Assembly (NCBI GenBank): GCA_035627955.1
Contig: DASPKU010000006.1
Location: 248,001-312,000, forward strand
DNA length: 64,000 bases
Direction of reading: 5' to 3'
From: Phycisphaerales bacterium
GTDB lineage: Bacteria; Planctomycetota; Phycisphaerae; Phycisphaerales; UBA1924
Part shown: positions 44,162-53,064 of the stretch, one piece after another
Position numbering within the stretch: the stretch's first letter is position 1
How the letters are laid out: every line of letters starts with the position of its first letter
Notes under the pieces: generated by a model
The model's input: the letters and a program-made list of their open reading frames with translations, nothing else
Databases searched by the model: none
Told to the model about the DNA's origin: nothing
Position numbers and translations under genes: made by a program

Positions 44162-44719
44162 TCACGGTCTTTTCTCGCCGAGGGTCGGGTCGAGGATCAT
44201 CAGGAGTTTGGCCAGGCAGCGGTTGCGCGTTGGGCCGATACTCCCGACCGGGATGCCCAGCCGTTGCGAGATCTCGTCATAGGAGACGGGCTGCCGCGCT
44301 AGATAGAGCGCTTTCAGTAACTGCTCGCACCTGCCGCCCAGCGTGTCCAGAGCGCCACGGATTTTTGCCTGGAGTTCGGCGCGTTCGACCAGCTCGTCGG
44401 CAGCTCCATCTGTGGGCATTCCCGCCGGGGCCGCGCTCTCCCATCGGTGGTGGCGAGTCCACTTCCAGCACTCCCGTGTCGCCGTCGTGACCAGCCACTT
44501 GGACAGTGCCTGAGCGTCCCTCAGCGTGTGCAGGTTGCGCACCAGCGCGAGAAAGGTGGATTGGAACACATCATCGCAGCCCTCCGGCGGAAGTCCCTGG
44601 GAATGAGGAACGAAGTAGACCAGGCGCCGGTAACGCCCAACCAGCGCGGCCCATGCCCGCTCGTTCCCTTGAGTTGCCGCCTGAATGAGGGCCTGGTCGG
44701 AGTCCAATCGCTCAAGCAT
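44162..44719 (-). CDS. ECF-type RNA polymerase sigma factor
   Basis: 185 aa from ATG at 44719; the frame extends upstream but that part is non-coding in composition. Region 2: ALIQAATQGNERAWAALVGR, YRRLVYFVPHSQGLPPEGCD and DVFQSTFLALVRNLHTLRD. Region 4: ALDTLGGRCEQLLKALYLAR, SYDEISQRLGIPVGSIGPTR and NRCLAKLLMIL. It heads the minus-strand operon 44719-39349 and probably directs its transcription, perhaps also that of the divergent kelch gene (inference). No membrane anti-sigma factor is adjacent. Confidence 0.9.
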   Translation of the reverse strand: MLERLDSDQALIQAATQGNERAWAALVGRYRRLVYFVPHSQGLPPEGCDDVFQSTFLALVRNLHTLRDAQALSKWLVTTATRECWKWTRHHRWESAAPAGMPTDGAADELVERAELQAKIRGALDTLGGRCEQLLKALYLARQPVSYDEISQRLGIPVGSIGPTRNRCLAKLLMILDPTLGEKRP

Positions 44720-44729
44720 ATTGGCCAAT
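44720..44729. promoter_or_regulatory. Palindrome ATTGGCCAAT between divergent sigma and kelch genes
   Basis: Perfect 10-bp palindrome directly next to the ATG of the sigma gene, in the 61-nt gap between divergent genes. Could be an operator; evidence is symmetry and position only. Confidence 0.35.
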
Positions 44730-44780
44730 CGGTGTATCAGGACGGGGCGAGGCGTCTCCTGTGGATGAACGGGAGGGCTT

Positions 44781-47084
44781 ATGCGCGTTTCGCTTTGGTC
44801 CGGGGTCTGGTGTGCGTTGGGCCTGGTGGTGGGGCTCGGGGCAGGGGAACGCAGCGCCTCCGCGCAGTGCGACTGGGTCAACCGCACGCCCGGGCCGGGC
44901 GGGCGGGTGTACCACGCCATGGCCTTCGATACTGCCCGCGGGGTCGCAGTCACCTTCGGGGGTGACGACTCCGGCGGCTACAACAGCCAGACCTGGGAGT
45001 GGAATGGGTCGGCGTGGAATCTGCGGGGAACGAGCGGGTTCGGTGGCCTGACCGGGCGAGATGCGCACGGGATTGCGTACGACGCTGCCCGGGGCGTGAC
45101 GGTCCTCTATGGCGGGTTCAACGGCTTCACCTACACGAACCAGACCTGGGAGTGGAACGGGGGGGGGCCGGGCTCGTGGACGATGCGGGGCGGGGCCTCG
45201 CCGATCGCGCGGGGGTCGCCCGCGATCGCCTACGACAGTGCGCGGAACCAAGTCGTGATGTTCGGCGGCTACACCTTGTTCAGCCTGGCGGGCGACACCT
45301 GGGTACTGGGCGCGAACGGGTGGACGGCGCGCGCCGGCGGGGGCCCCTCCGGGCGGGGAGCGGCAGCGATGGCGTTTGATTCCGCGCGCGGAGTGATGGT
45401 CCTGTTCGGCGGCGACACGGGCGTGGTCAACGGCGAAACATGGGAGTGGAATGGGACATCGTGGACCCAGCGTCAGGTGTCCGGCCCAGCGCCTAGGTGC
45501 TTCCACGCGATGGCGTACGACGCCGCGCGGGGCGTGACGGTGCTCTTCGGCGGATACCTCGCGGGGAACTACAGCGGCGAGACGTGGGAGTGGAACGGGA
45601 CGAGCTGGACCCTGCGGTCGAGCGGCGGGCCCTCACCCCGGGGCGGGCCCGCGATGGTGTACGACAACGTGCGGCAGCAGTGCGTGCTGTACGGCGGCGA
45701 GGACGGTGCTTACAGCGCACAGACCTGGGGCTGGAACGGCACAGCGTGGACGCTGCTGAGCGGCCCCGCGCAGCCTGCACGGGCGTACACCGCAATGGCG
45801 TACGACGCCGCGCGGAACGAGACCATCATGTTCGGCGGTGACACGGCTCAAGGGCCGAGCGCCGCGACGCTGGCGTGGAACCCCGGCGCGGGCGTCTGGA
45901 CGGCGAAGCCCGTGACGGGGCCGAGCGCACGGTCGGGGCATGCAATGGCGTACGAGGATGGACGCTCGCAGCTCGTCCTGTTTGGCGGCGCCGCCGGCAC
46001 GACGGAGTTCGGAGACACCTGGGCGTGGAATGGAGCTGGCTGGGTTCTTCGCATCTCCGCCGGTCCATCGGCGAGGCACGGGACTGCGCTGGCCCATGAT
46101 GAGGGGCGCGGAGTGACGGTGCTGTTCGGTGGTATCACCGGGAATAACAGCCTTCACGCGGACACCTGGGAGTGGAACGGTTCCGCGTGGGCGCAACGGG
46201 CCGTCAGCGGACCCACGGCCCGGCACCGGCACGCCATGGCCTATGACCGTCACCGCGGGGTGACGGTGCTGTTCGGCGGCGAGACCGCAGGGGGCGCCGG
46301 CGGTTCAGCAAGCGGTGAGACCTGGGAGTGGAATGGCAACACCTGGTCCCTAGTGTCCTCCAGCGGTCCTTCCGCGCGGTCGGGTGGAACGCTGGTCTAT
46401 GACGAGCTGGCAGGGGCGGTGCTGCTGTACGGCGGTGTAGACATCAACGGGTACCCGGCGCCGACATGGCAGTGGGACGGCGCGAACTGGTCCATCAGGA
46501 GCAGCAACGGACCGGGCGGGCGCGATGCGCCGGCAATGGCGTACGACCGTATCCGCGGCGTCGTCGTGATGTCAGGCGGGTTCGATGCGAGCTACGCGAG
46601 CGACACCTGGGAGCTCCGCTCGGGGCGGCCGGCCGTTCAGTCGCTGGCGGGCGCCGTTTCGCTCACGCCGGGCCAGCCACTGGTGCTCACGGTGGAGGCG
46701 TCCGGCGCGGAGGCGTTCCAGTGGCGTCGTGCGGGGGTGTCGCTGAGCAATGGGGGGCGCGTGAGCGGCGCGACGACGGCGTCCCTCGTCATCAGCCCGG
46801 CGGAGGAGGGTGATGCGGGAACGTACGATGTTGTTCTCTCCAACGCGTGCGGGAGCACCACCTCTGGCGAAGTGGTCGTGAGCATGGGGCAGCCCGGGTG
46901 CACGGCCGACTTCAACGGCGATGGTGACACGGGCACGGACCAGGATATCGAGGCCTTCTTCGCGTGCATCGGTGGAACGTGCTGCGCCACTTGCGGCCCC
47001 GCTGACTTCAACATGGACGGCGATACGGGGACCGATCAGGACATCGAGAGCTTCTTCAGGGTGCTCGGGGGCGGCCCATGCTGA
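44781..47084 (+). CDS. Secreted kelch-like repeat protein with Ig-like and dockerin-type C-terminus
   Basis: 767 aa, GGGAGGG before the ATG. Signal peptide about 1-28 (ALGLVVGLGAGERSASA). About eleven repeats of roughly 50 residues span 38-615. Their core is AMAYDAARGVTVLFGG, then GETWEWNGTSWTLR and GPSPRGG, the kelch/galactose-oxidase propeller pattern. An Ig-like domain follows (about 617-705; SLTPGQPLVLTVEASGAEAF, EEGDAGTYDVVLSNACG), then a GC-type dockerin (FNGDGDTGTDQDIEAFFACI and a second copy). Likely a surface or secreted binding protein. Its stop overlaps the pseudopilin start by 7 nt. Confidence 0.9.
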   Translation: MRVSLWSGVWCALGLVVGLGAGERSASAQCDWVNRTPGPGGRVYHAMAFDTARGVAVTFGGDDSGGYNSQTWEWNGSAWNLRGTSGFGGLTGRDAHGIAYDAARGVTVLYGGFNGFTYTNQTWEWNGGGPGSWTMRGGASPIARGSPAIAYDSARNQVVMFGGYTLFSLAGDTWVLGANGWTARAGGGPSGRGAAAMAFDSARGVMVLFGGDTGVVNGETWEWNGTSWTQRQVSGPAPRCFHAMAYDAARGVTVLFGGYLAGNYSGETWEWNGTSWTLRSSGGPSPRGGPAMVYDNVRQQCVLYGGEDGAYSAQTWGWNGTAWTLLSGPAQPARAYTAMAYDAARNETIMFGGDTAQGPSAATLAWNPGAGVWTAKPVTGPSARSGHAMAYEDGRSQLVLFGGAAGTTEFGDTWAWNGAGWVLRISAGPSARHGTALAHDEGRGVTVLFGGITGNNSLHADTWEWNGSAWAQRAVSGPTARHRHAMAYDRHRGVTVLFGGETAGGAGGSASGETWEWNGNTWSLVSSSGPSARSGGTLVYDELAGAVLLYGGVDINGYPAPTWQWDGANWSIRSSNGPGGRDAPAMAYDRIRGVVVMSGGFDASYASDTWELRSGRPAVQSLAGAVSLTPGQPLVLTVEASGAEAFQWRRAGVSLSNGGRVSGATTASLVISPAEEGDAGTYDVVLSNACGSTTSGEVVVSMGQPGCTADFNGDGDTGTDQDIEAFFACIGGTCCATCGPADFNMDGDTGTDQDIESFFRVLGGGPC

Positions 47085-48061
47085 TTTACCGCGGCAGAGC
47101 CAGCCGCAGGGCCACCGGGTTCACGCTGATTGAGCTGCTGGTGGTCATTGGTGTGATCGCCCTGCTCGTCGGCCTCCTGCTCCCGGTGCTTTCGGGCGCG
47201 AGGGCGGCGGCACGGACGGTGAAGTGCGGGGTCAAGCTCCAGTCCCTCTCGGCGCTCACCGCCTCTTTTGCGCTAGACCGCAAGGAGCAGGCGCCGATCG
47301 CCGGCCGGCTCTGGCAGCACTCCCGGGCCCAGTTCACCCGCGCCGGTCTGCCGTCCAACCTCATGTTCTACTTCGAGTCTGGTCCCGGGAGTGCCGAACG
47401 GCCCTTCCCGTTCTTCGCCTCGCTGGCGGCCCACTCGGGCGTGCCTTTTGACACCTCCTCGAAAGCCGCCATGCGGGTGAAGCTCGGGTTTCCCGGCGAG
47501 GACCCCGATGCCTCCGGAGACTTCACCTCCCTCACCCGCTGCCCCGACGACAGCACGTTCGACCAGCAGCAGCTCAAGCACCTGGGCAACACGCTCCTGC
47601 CGGAGGACCTCACCTGGACCGTCGCGAACGGGCTGGGTGAGATGACCTCGTACATGCTGAACGAGTGGGCCCTCGGGGAGTCGTACACCTCGAGCACGCG
47701 ACTTTTCGGGAAGCTCTACAAGGGCAAGTTCCCGTCCATGACCGCTTATGTGGCGGACGGCGAGCCGCGGGTCTTTGAGCCGCCGGCGGACATCAACTAC
47801 GCCCTGTTCTACGACGAAGAAACTATGCCCGGCTACACGTTCGCGCACTACAACGCGTGGTACAGGCTCTACATGCCCGAGGAGCAGTTCGTCGGCGGCG
47901 TCTTCTATCAGTTCGGCGCACCGGTCGATTACACCGCCGGCTTTGTGCGCGGCGGGATGCGGCACAAGGGGGCGACCAACGTGACGTTCCTGGACGGACA
48001 CGTCGCGACCGTGCCGCTCACCGAGGCGGCACTCGAAGGGGTGTACATCAGTGAGCCCTGA
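47078..48061 (+). CDS. Prepilin-type N-terminal domain protein with H-X9-DG motif
   Basis: 327 aa. Type IV prepilin-like N-terminus TGFTLIELLVVIGVIALLVG with cleavage before Phe and a 20-residue hydrophobic helix. The C-terminus has the H-X9-DG motif (MRHKGATNVTFLDGHVATVP) typical of the very large planctomycete family of secreted pseudopilin-like proteins. Middle part is not recognisable. Co-transcribed with the preceding kelch-like gene. Confidence 0.92.
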   Translation: MLIYRGRASRRATGFTLIELLVVIGVIALLVGLLLPVLSGARAAARTVKCGVKLQSLSALTASFALDRKEQAPIAGRLWQHSRAQFTRAGLPSNLMFYFESGPGSAERPFPFFASLAAHSGVPFDTSSKAAMRVKLGFPGEDPDASGDFTSLTRCPDDSTFDQQQLKHLGNTLLPEDLTWTVANGLGEMTSYMLNEWALGESYTSSTRLFGKLYKGKFPSMTAYVADGEPRVFEPPADINYALFYDEETMPGYTFAHYNAWYRLYMPEEQFVGGVFYQFGAPVDYTAGFVRGGMRHKGATNVTFLDGHVATVPLTEAALEGVYISEP

Positions 48062-48086
48062 ACGCGGGTCATCGGTGGCCGACCGA

Positions 48087-48710
48087 TCAGAGGGTCGGGC
48101 ACGCGTACGCCTCCGCGTGCGTGGCATGCATCGACACCGCGCCGCGGTAGCGGTTCAGTCCCTCGATTGCGACGTCGTACGGCAGCTGCGCGAGCTGCGA
48201 CGGGAACGCTCGGACCGCGGCGAGCTTCCGCTGCATGACGGCAGAAACATCCTCAAGATGGTCAACGGCGGGGAGCGGGGACCACAGCTCGTAGGCTCGC
48301 AGGCGCGGGGTCGCTCCCGGTCTCCCGGCAAGGGCGGCACGCAAGATCGCCATGCAGGCCCGGTGGTCGGGATGTCCGTCCCCCTCATGCGGCAGGTAGA
48401 TGAGTTCCGGCTGTTCGCGGGCGATGATCGGGGCGAGCTCCGACGCCGCGGCCTGGACTGCGTGTTCCAGTCCCCAGTCCGGCAGGCGGAGGAAGTGGGG
48501 GGCCTTGGTTCCCAGGAGGGAGGCCGCGGCCAGCGACTCGGCCTCGCGCACGCGCCACGCCTCCTCGCGCGGCAGGTGCTTGAGGCCCAGCTCGCCCGAG
48601 GTCAGCACGGCAACGACGACGCGATCGCCAGCATCGACGTGGTTCAGCACGGCCCCGCCGCAGCCGATGGCCTCGTCGTCAGGGTGGGGGGCAATAACGA
48701 GCACGTTCAC
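48087..48710 (-). CDS. PIG-L/LmbE family deacetylase
   Basis: 207 aa. Zinc-dependent deacetylase for N-acetyl sugars. N-terminal AHPDDE-type motif IAPHPDDEAIGCGG and the second metal motif GDGHPDHRACM are intact; FLRLPDWGLEHA and EPQELIYLP-like ELIYLPHEGD complete the pattern. Divergent from the glycosidase-GT2 gene by 44 nt, and so probably works in the same glycan pathway. Confidence 0.92.
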   Translation of the reverse strand: MNVLVIAPHPDDEAIGCGGAVLNHVDAGDRVVVAVLTSGELGLKHLPREEAWRVREAESLAAASLLGTKAPHFLRLPDWGLEHAVQAAASELAPIIAREQPELIYLPHEGDGHPDHRACMAILRAALAGRPGATPRLRAYELWSPLPAVDHLEDVSAVMQRKLAAVRAFPSQLAQLPYDVAIEGLNRYRGAVSMHATHAEAYACPTL

Positions 48711-48754
48711 GCCGGATTGTTAGGCGTGGCCGGATCGCGCGGAGGGACTGCCTC

Positions 48755-51259
48755 GTGACGGCCGTCTCCCATACCCCGACGCCGGTGATCAACGACTCCT
48801 CGCGTGCAGCCCGCGTGCGTGCGGCGGGCAAGTTCCTCTTCGAGGGCGACCGCAAGTTCTACGTCAAAGGCGTGACCTACGGGCCGTTCCGGCCCGGTCC
48901 GGAGGGGGAATACCACACGCGGGAGCGGGTGGCAGCCGACTTCCGGAACATGGCCGCAGCGGGGATCAACACGGTCCGGGTATACACGATGCCTCCGCGC
49001 TGGATGCTGGACCTTGCGAGTGCGGAGGGACTGCGGGTGCTGCTAGGTGCGGCGTGGGCTCAGCACCTGAACTTCGTTGAAGACCGTCGCCTGCGGCGCG
49101 AGAGCATTGACGCCGTCGTGCGCATGGCGCGAGAATACCGCGGTCACCCCGGCGTGCTTGCGTACTGCATCGGTAACGAGGTCCCAGCACCAGTGGTTCG
49201 GTGGTATGGCTATCGGCGCATCGAGGCCCACCTGCGGCACTTGTCCGACGCTTGCAAACAGGCCGACCCGGACACGCTGGTCACGTACGTGAACTATCCA
49301 TCGACCGAGTACCTGGAGCTTCCGTTCCTCGACTTCCTCTCATTCAACGTGTTCCTGGAGGACCGCGTCAAGCTGGAGAGGTACCTCGCCCGGATTCAGA
49401 ACCTGGCCGGCGAGCGGCCCCTGCTCTTGACGGAGATCGGGCTGGACAGCCTGCGGAACGGTGAGGGTGTTCAGGCGGCGTCGCTCTCATGGCAGGTGCG
49501 AGCGGCCTTCGCCACGGGTTGTGCCGGCGCGTGCGTGTTCTCGTGGACGGATGAATGGCACCGCGGGGGCGAGGACATCCTCGATTGGCGCTTCGGCCTG
49601 ACCCGCGCGGACCGCACGCCAAAGCCCGCCCTCAGCGCGGTTCGCTCTGCTTTTGCGGAGGCGCCGTGCCTGGCCCGGCGGCCTCTCCCCAGAGCGACAG
49701 TGGTGGTCTGCACGTACAACGGCTCGAGGACCATCCGTGAGACGCTGGAAGCGCTTGCACGCCTCGATTACCCCGATTTCGAGGTGATCGTCGTCAACGA
49801 CGGCTCCACAGATTGCGCCGGCGAGATCGCGGCGGAGTTCCCCTTCCGGGTCATCACCACCGAGAACCGCGGGCTGAGCGCTGCCCGCAACACCGGCTGG
49901 ATGGAGGCGACGGGGGAGGTCATTGCCTATGTGGATGATGATGCCGCACCTGATCCCCAGTGGCTGCAGTACCTCGCGGCCACGCTCCTGGACGGGCACG
50001 CCGGCGCGGGCGGGCCGAATCTCCATGTGCCCAGCGATGGTCCGACGGCGACGTGCGTGAGTGCCACCCCCGGGAACCCGACCCACGTTCTGCTCTCGGA
50101 CACGGTCGCGGAGCACGTTCCAGGTTGCAACATGGCCTATTGGCGGTGGGCGCTGGAGGCAATCGGCGGGTTCGACCATCAGTTCAGAATCGCGGGGGAT
50201 GACGTAGACGTGTGCTGGCGCCTGCAGGACCGGGGCTGGACACTGGGATTCAGCCCGGCGGCCCAGGTGTGGCATCACCGGCGCGGCTCAGTGAGGAGTT
50301 TCTGGCGACAGCAGCGCAACTACGGGCGTGCCGAGGCCGACCTGGAGCGGAAGTGGCCGGAGAAGTACAACGCGGTGGGCCACGCCCGCTGGGCCGGACG
50401 GCTGTACGCGGGAGGGTCGCCGCCCTCGCTCGCGCCCTCGCGGAGAAGGATCTACCACGGCGTGTGGGGCATGGCGCTGTTCCAGCATGTCTACCCCACC
50501 GACCGCTCACTCCTATGGGCTCTGCCGGCGATGCCCGAGTGGCACGGCGTGTCCATCGGGCTGGCCGTGCTCGCGATGCTAGGGATCATTTGGCCGGGGA
50601 TGCTTCTGTTCGCGGGCATTCTCGGTTGCATGCTGGTATTCGCGGGTGTGCAGGCGTGCGTTCACGCGGCACGAGCACCGGTTGATTGCCGTTGGAGGGG
50701 CATGCGCCTGATCGGGATGCGGGCGCTGATCGCGTTCCTGTACCTCATGCAACCGATGGCGCGGTTTGTTGGTCGGGTGCAGGAGGGGCTGACTCCGTGG
50801 CGATTCCGCGGCGTTCACGGGTTCGCATTGCCGCGTAGTTCCACGATCCAGCATTGGTCGGCTCACTGGAGAGACCCGTTCCAGCGGCTCGCCGACCTTG
50901 AGGGCGCACTGCGACAGGGTGGTGCGGTCGTGGTTCGCGGGCACGAGTTCGCGGGTTGGGACCTGGAGCTCCGGGGCGGGCTCGTTGGGCGGGTCAGGGT
51001 CCGGCAGTTCACCTCTGACCTGCCGAAGCGTGTCCAGTGGGTGCGATGGGATGGCCACCCGCGGGTCGCCCCACTTGGGACCTGCGTGTTCCTCGTGCTG
51101 CTGGGTGTGTGCTGGGTCGCAACGCGTCAGGGTGAGTACATACTGGCGAGCGCCGGCTGGCTTGCCGGCGCGATTCTGGCGGTGCTCGCGATTCGGGAGA
51201 TCGGGGCCGCGATGGCAACGTTCAGGCGGGTGGCGGAGGGGCTGGAGAAGGGGAAGTGA
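48755..51259 (+). CDS. Fused glycoside-hydrolase-like domain and family 2 glycosyltransferase, membrane protein
   Basis: 834 aa from GTG at 48755. Residues about 25-310 are a TIM-barrel glycosidase-like domain: FYVKGVTYGPFRPG, NTVRVYTMPPRWMLD, YCIGNEVPAP with a candidate acid/base Glu, and LLTEIGLDSLRN with a candidate nucleophile Glu. Residues about 315-560 are a GT2 domain: TVVVCTYNGSRTIRETLEAL, IVVNDGSTDC, AYVDDDAAPDPQW, GCNMAYWRWALEAIGGFD and GDDVDVCWRLQ. Hydrophobic segments follow near 610-650 and at about 770-800. Probable membrane enzyme that adds and trims sugar units. Stop overlaps the next gene (GTGA). Confidence 0.9.
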   Translation: MTAVSHTPTPVINDSSRAARVRAAGKFLFEGDRKFYVKGVTYGPFRPGPEGEYHTRERVAADFRNMAAAGINTVRVYTMPPRWMLDLASAEGLRVLLGAAWAQHLNFVEDRRLRRESIDAVVRMAREYRGHPGVLAYCIGNEVPAPVVRWYGYRRIEAHLRHLSDACKQADPDTLVTYVNYPSTEYLELPFLDFLSFNVFLEDRVKLERYLARIQNLAGERPLLLTEIGLDSLRNGEGVQAASLSWQVRAAFATGCAGACVFSWTDEWHRGGEDILDWRFGLTRADRTPKPALSAVRSAFAEAPCLARRPLPRATVVVCTYNGSRTIRETLEALARLDYPDFEVIVVNDGSTDCAGEIAAEFPFRVITTENRGLSAARNTGWMEATGEVIAYVDDDAAPDPQWLQYLAATLLDGHAGAGGPNLHVPSDGPTATCVSATPGNPTHVLLSDTVAEHVPGCNMAYWRWALEAIGGFDHQFRIAGDDVDVCWRLQDRGWTLGFSPAAQVWHHRRGSVRSFWRQQRNYGRAEADLERKWPEKYNAVGHARWAGRLYAGGSPPSLAPSRRRIYHGVWGMALFQHVYPTDRSLLWALPAMPEWHGVSIGLAVLAMLGIIWPGMLLFAGILGCMLVFAGVQACVHAARAPVDCRWRGMRLIGMRALIAFLYLMQPMARFVGRVQEGLTPWRFRGVHGFALPRSSTIQHWSAHWRDPFQRLADLEGALRQGGAVVVRGHEFAGWDLELRGGLVGRVRVRQFTSDLPKRVQWVRWDGHPRVAPLGTCVFLVLLGVCWVATRQGEYILASAGWLAGAILAVLAIREIGAAMATFRRVAEGLEKGK

Positions 51260-53064
51260 GCGTCGCGCCTGGCCAACACGGGGCATGGAGAGCGGCCCTC
51301 AAGGCCGCCCCGCTACCGGCGCGGAAACTGGCGGGGATGTGGCTCCTGACGCTGGCATCGTCCGCGTTCGCTCTGCTTCAACCCTGGCCGGTGCAGGTGA
51401 TCGTGGATTCTCTGGTCGGCAGCGCTCCCGGGTGGAGTGGAACGTTCGCTGATCTCATCCCAGGGGCAGACACGACGCGGGGTGTGGCGGCGTGGGCCGC
51501 GGCCGCGGCGGTGGTCATCTTCGCCCTCGATGCCTGGGTTGATGTTGCGCTGACGATGCGGTGGGTGCGCGTCGGACAGGGAGGGGTCTACCGGCTGGGG
51601 CGAGTGGTCTTCGCCAGGCTGCTTCGCCGGTCGCCGGTGTTCCACGCCCGCACACCCGTTGGCGATTCGGTGGGGCGGGTGACCGGGGACTCGTGGTGCG
51701 TGTACAACGCCGCCTCGTCGCTGCTCTTCGCACCCATGCAGGCGCTGGTCGTGGGGCTGGGGAGCGCGGCCATCATGCTGCGGCTGAACCCGTGGCTGGG
51801 CGCCGTCGCTCTGGCGAGCACGCCGGGCGTAGCGTGGCTCTCGATCGTCCTTGGGCGGCGGGCTCACCGGGCGAAGTCGGAGGAGCGGCAGAGCGAAGCG
51901 AGGTTGGAGTCGCATGTCCACCAGACCTTTGCGGGCTTGGCCGTTGTGCAGGCATTCGCTCAGGAGCATCGCGAGCAGGCGAGATTCGGATCTCTCACGG
52001 CCGAGACGCTCAGGACGCAGCGGAGGACCGCGGTTCTCGGCGCCATGGCAGGTGCAGGGGCGAGTGGTGTGGCCACCCTTGCCCTGGCCGGCGTGCTGCT
52101 TCTGGGGGCGCGCGAGGTTCTGTCGGGCCGTCTGACTGTCGGCATGCTGCTGGTGTTCATCGCCTACCAGACCACCCTCACCGGGCAGCTCTCATCCCTG
52201 GCGTCGGCGTGGACCTCCGCCAGGGGCATGACCGCGAGCGCGGAGCGTGTTGCCGAGGTCATTGGCACACGGCCAGAGGTCGAAGAAGGGGGCGCGCCGA
52301 TGCCGCCAGCGGCCGCGCTTGGCGTGAGGTTCGACCGGGTTAGCTTCGCGTATGAGCCCGGACGGCCCGTGCTCGAGGAGGTTTCCTTCGCCATCTCACC
52401 GGGCGAGACGGTGGCGATCGTCGGCCCGAGTGGAGCGGGCAAGAGCACGCTCGCGATGCTGGTCGCCCGATTGATCGACCCGCAGGCGGGCACCGTCCGC
52501 ATCGGCGGCGTGGACGCGAGGGATGCCGACCTGCGGGAGCTCCGCTCCCGGGTTGCGGTACTGTTCCAGGAACCGCAGCTGCTCGACGGCACGGTCGCGG
52601 AGAACATCCGGATCGGACGGCCGGATGCCTCCGACGAGGAGGTCGTGAGCGCCGCCCGAACGGCTGGCGCTCATGACTTCATCACACGTCTTTCGGACGG
52701 CTACGCGACTGAGATCGGGTCCCGCGGACACACACTTTCTGGCGGTGAACGGCAGCGGCTGGCGCTCGCGAGGGCGCTGGTCCGAAAGGCACCCATCCTG
52801 GTGCTAGATGAGCCCACCGCCAGCCTTGACGCCGCGACCGAACGCTCGCTCATCGATGCGCTTGAAACCGCCTGTGAGGGGCGGACCACCATCATCATCG
52901 CCCACCGCCTCTCCACCGTCAGGAGGGCGGACCGGATTGTGGTGCTCGCCGACGCACGCATCCACGAGTCGGGCGCGCATGACGCACTGCTCAATGCGGG
53001 TGGGCTCTACGCGAGGATGTGGCGCCGCCAGTGCGGGCATGAGCCCGTCGGGGGGGTGGCATGA
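51256..53064 (+). CDS. ABC exporter, permease-ATPase fusion (first of two)
   Basis: 602 aa from GTG overlapping the previous stop. Six-TM exporter domain (1-about 330; FADLIPGADTTRGVAAWAAA, TPVGDSVGRVTGDSW) and an ATPase domain with Walker [20 protein letters not shown], signature [15 protein letters not shown], Walker B ILVLDEPTASLD and switch IIAHRLSTV, all intact. Type IV (MsbA-like) half-transporter, probably heterodimeric with the next gene, exporting a glycolipid or glycan intermediate (inference from context). Confidence 0.9.
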   Translation: MSVAPGQHGAWRAALKAAPLPARKLAGMWLLTLASSAFALLQPWPVQVIVDSLVGSAPGWSGTFADLIPGADTTRGVAAWAAAAAVVIFALDAWVDVALTMRWVRVGQGGVYRLGRVVFARLLRRSPVFHARTPVGDSVGRVTGDSWCVYNAASSLLFAPMQALVVGLGSAAIMLRLNPWLGAVALASTPGVAWLSIVLGRRAHRAKSEERQSEARLESHVHQTFAGLAVVQAFAQEHREQARFGSLTAETLRTQRRTAVLGAMAGAGASGVATLALAGVLLLGAREVLSGRLTVGMLLVFIAYQTTLTGQLSSLASAWTSARGMTASAERVAEVIGTRPEVEEGGAPMPPAAALGVRFDRVSFAYEPGRPVLEEVSFAISPGETVAIVGPSGAGKSTLAMLVARLIDPQAGTVRIGGVDARDADLRELRSRVAVLFQEPQLLDGTVAENIRIGRPDASDEEVVSAARTAGAHDFITRLSDGYATEIGSRGHTLSGGERQRLALARALVRKAPILVLDEPTASLDAATERSLIDALETACEGRTTIIIAHRLSTVRRADRIVVLADARIHESGAHDALLNAGGLYARMWRRQCGHEPVGGVA

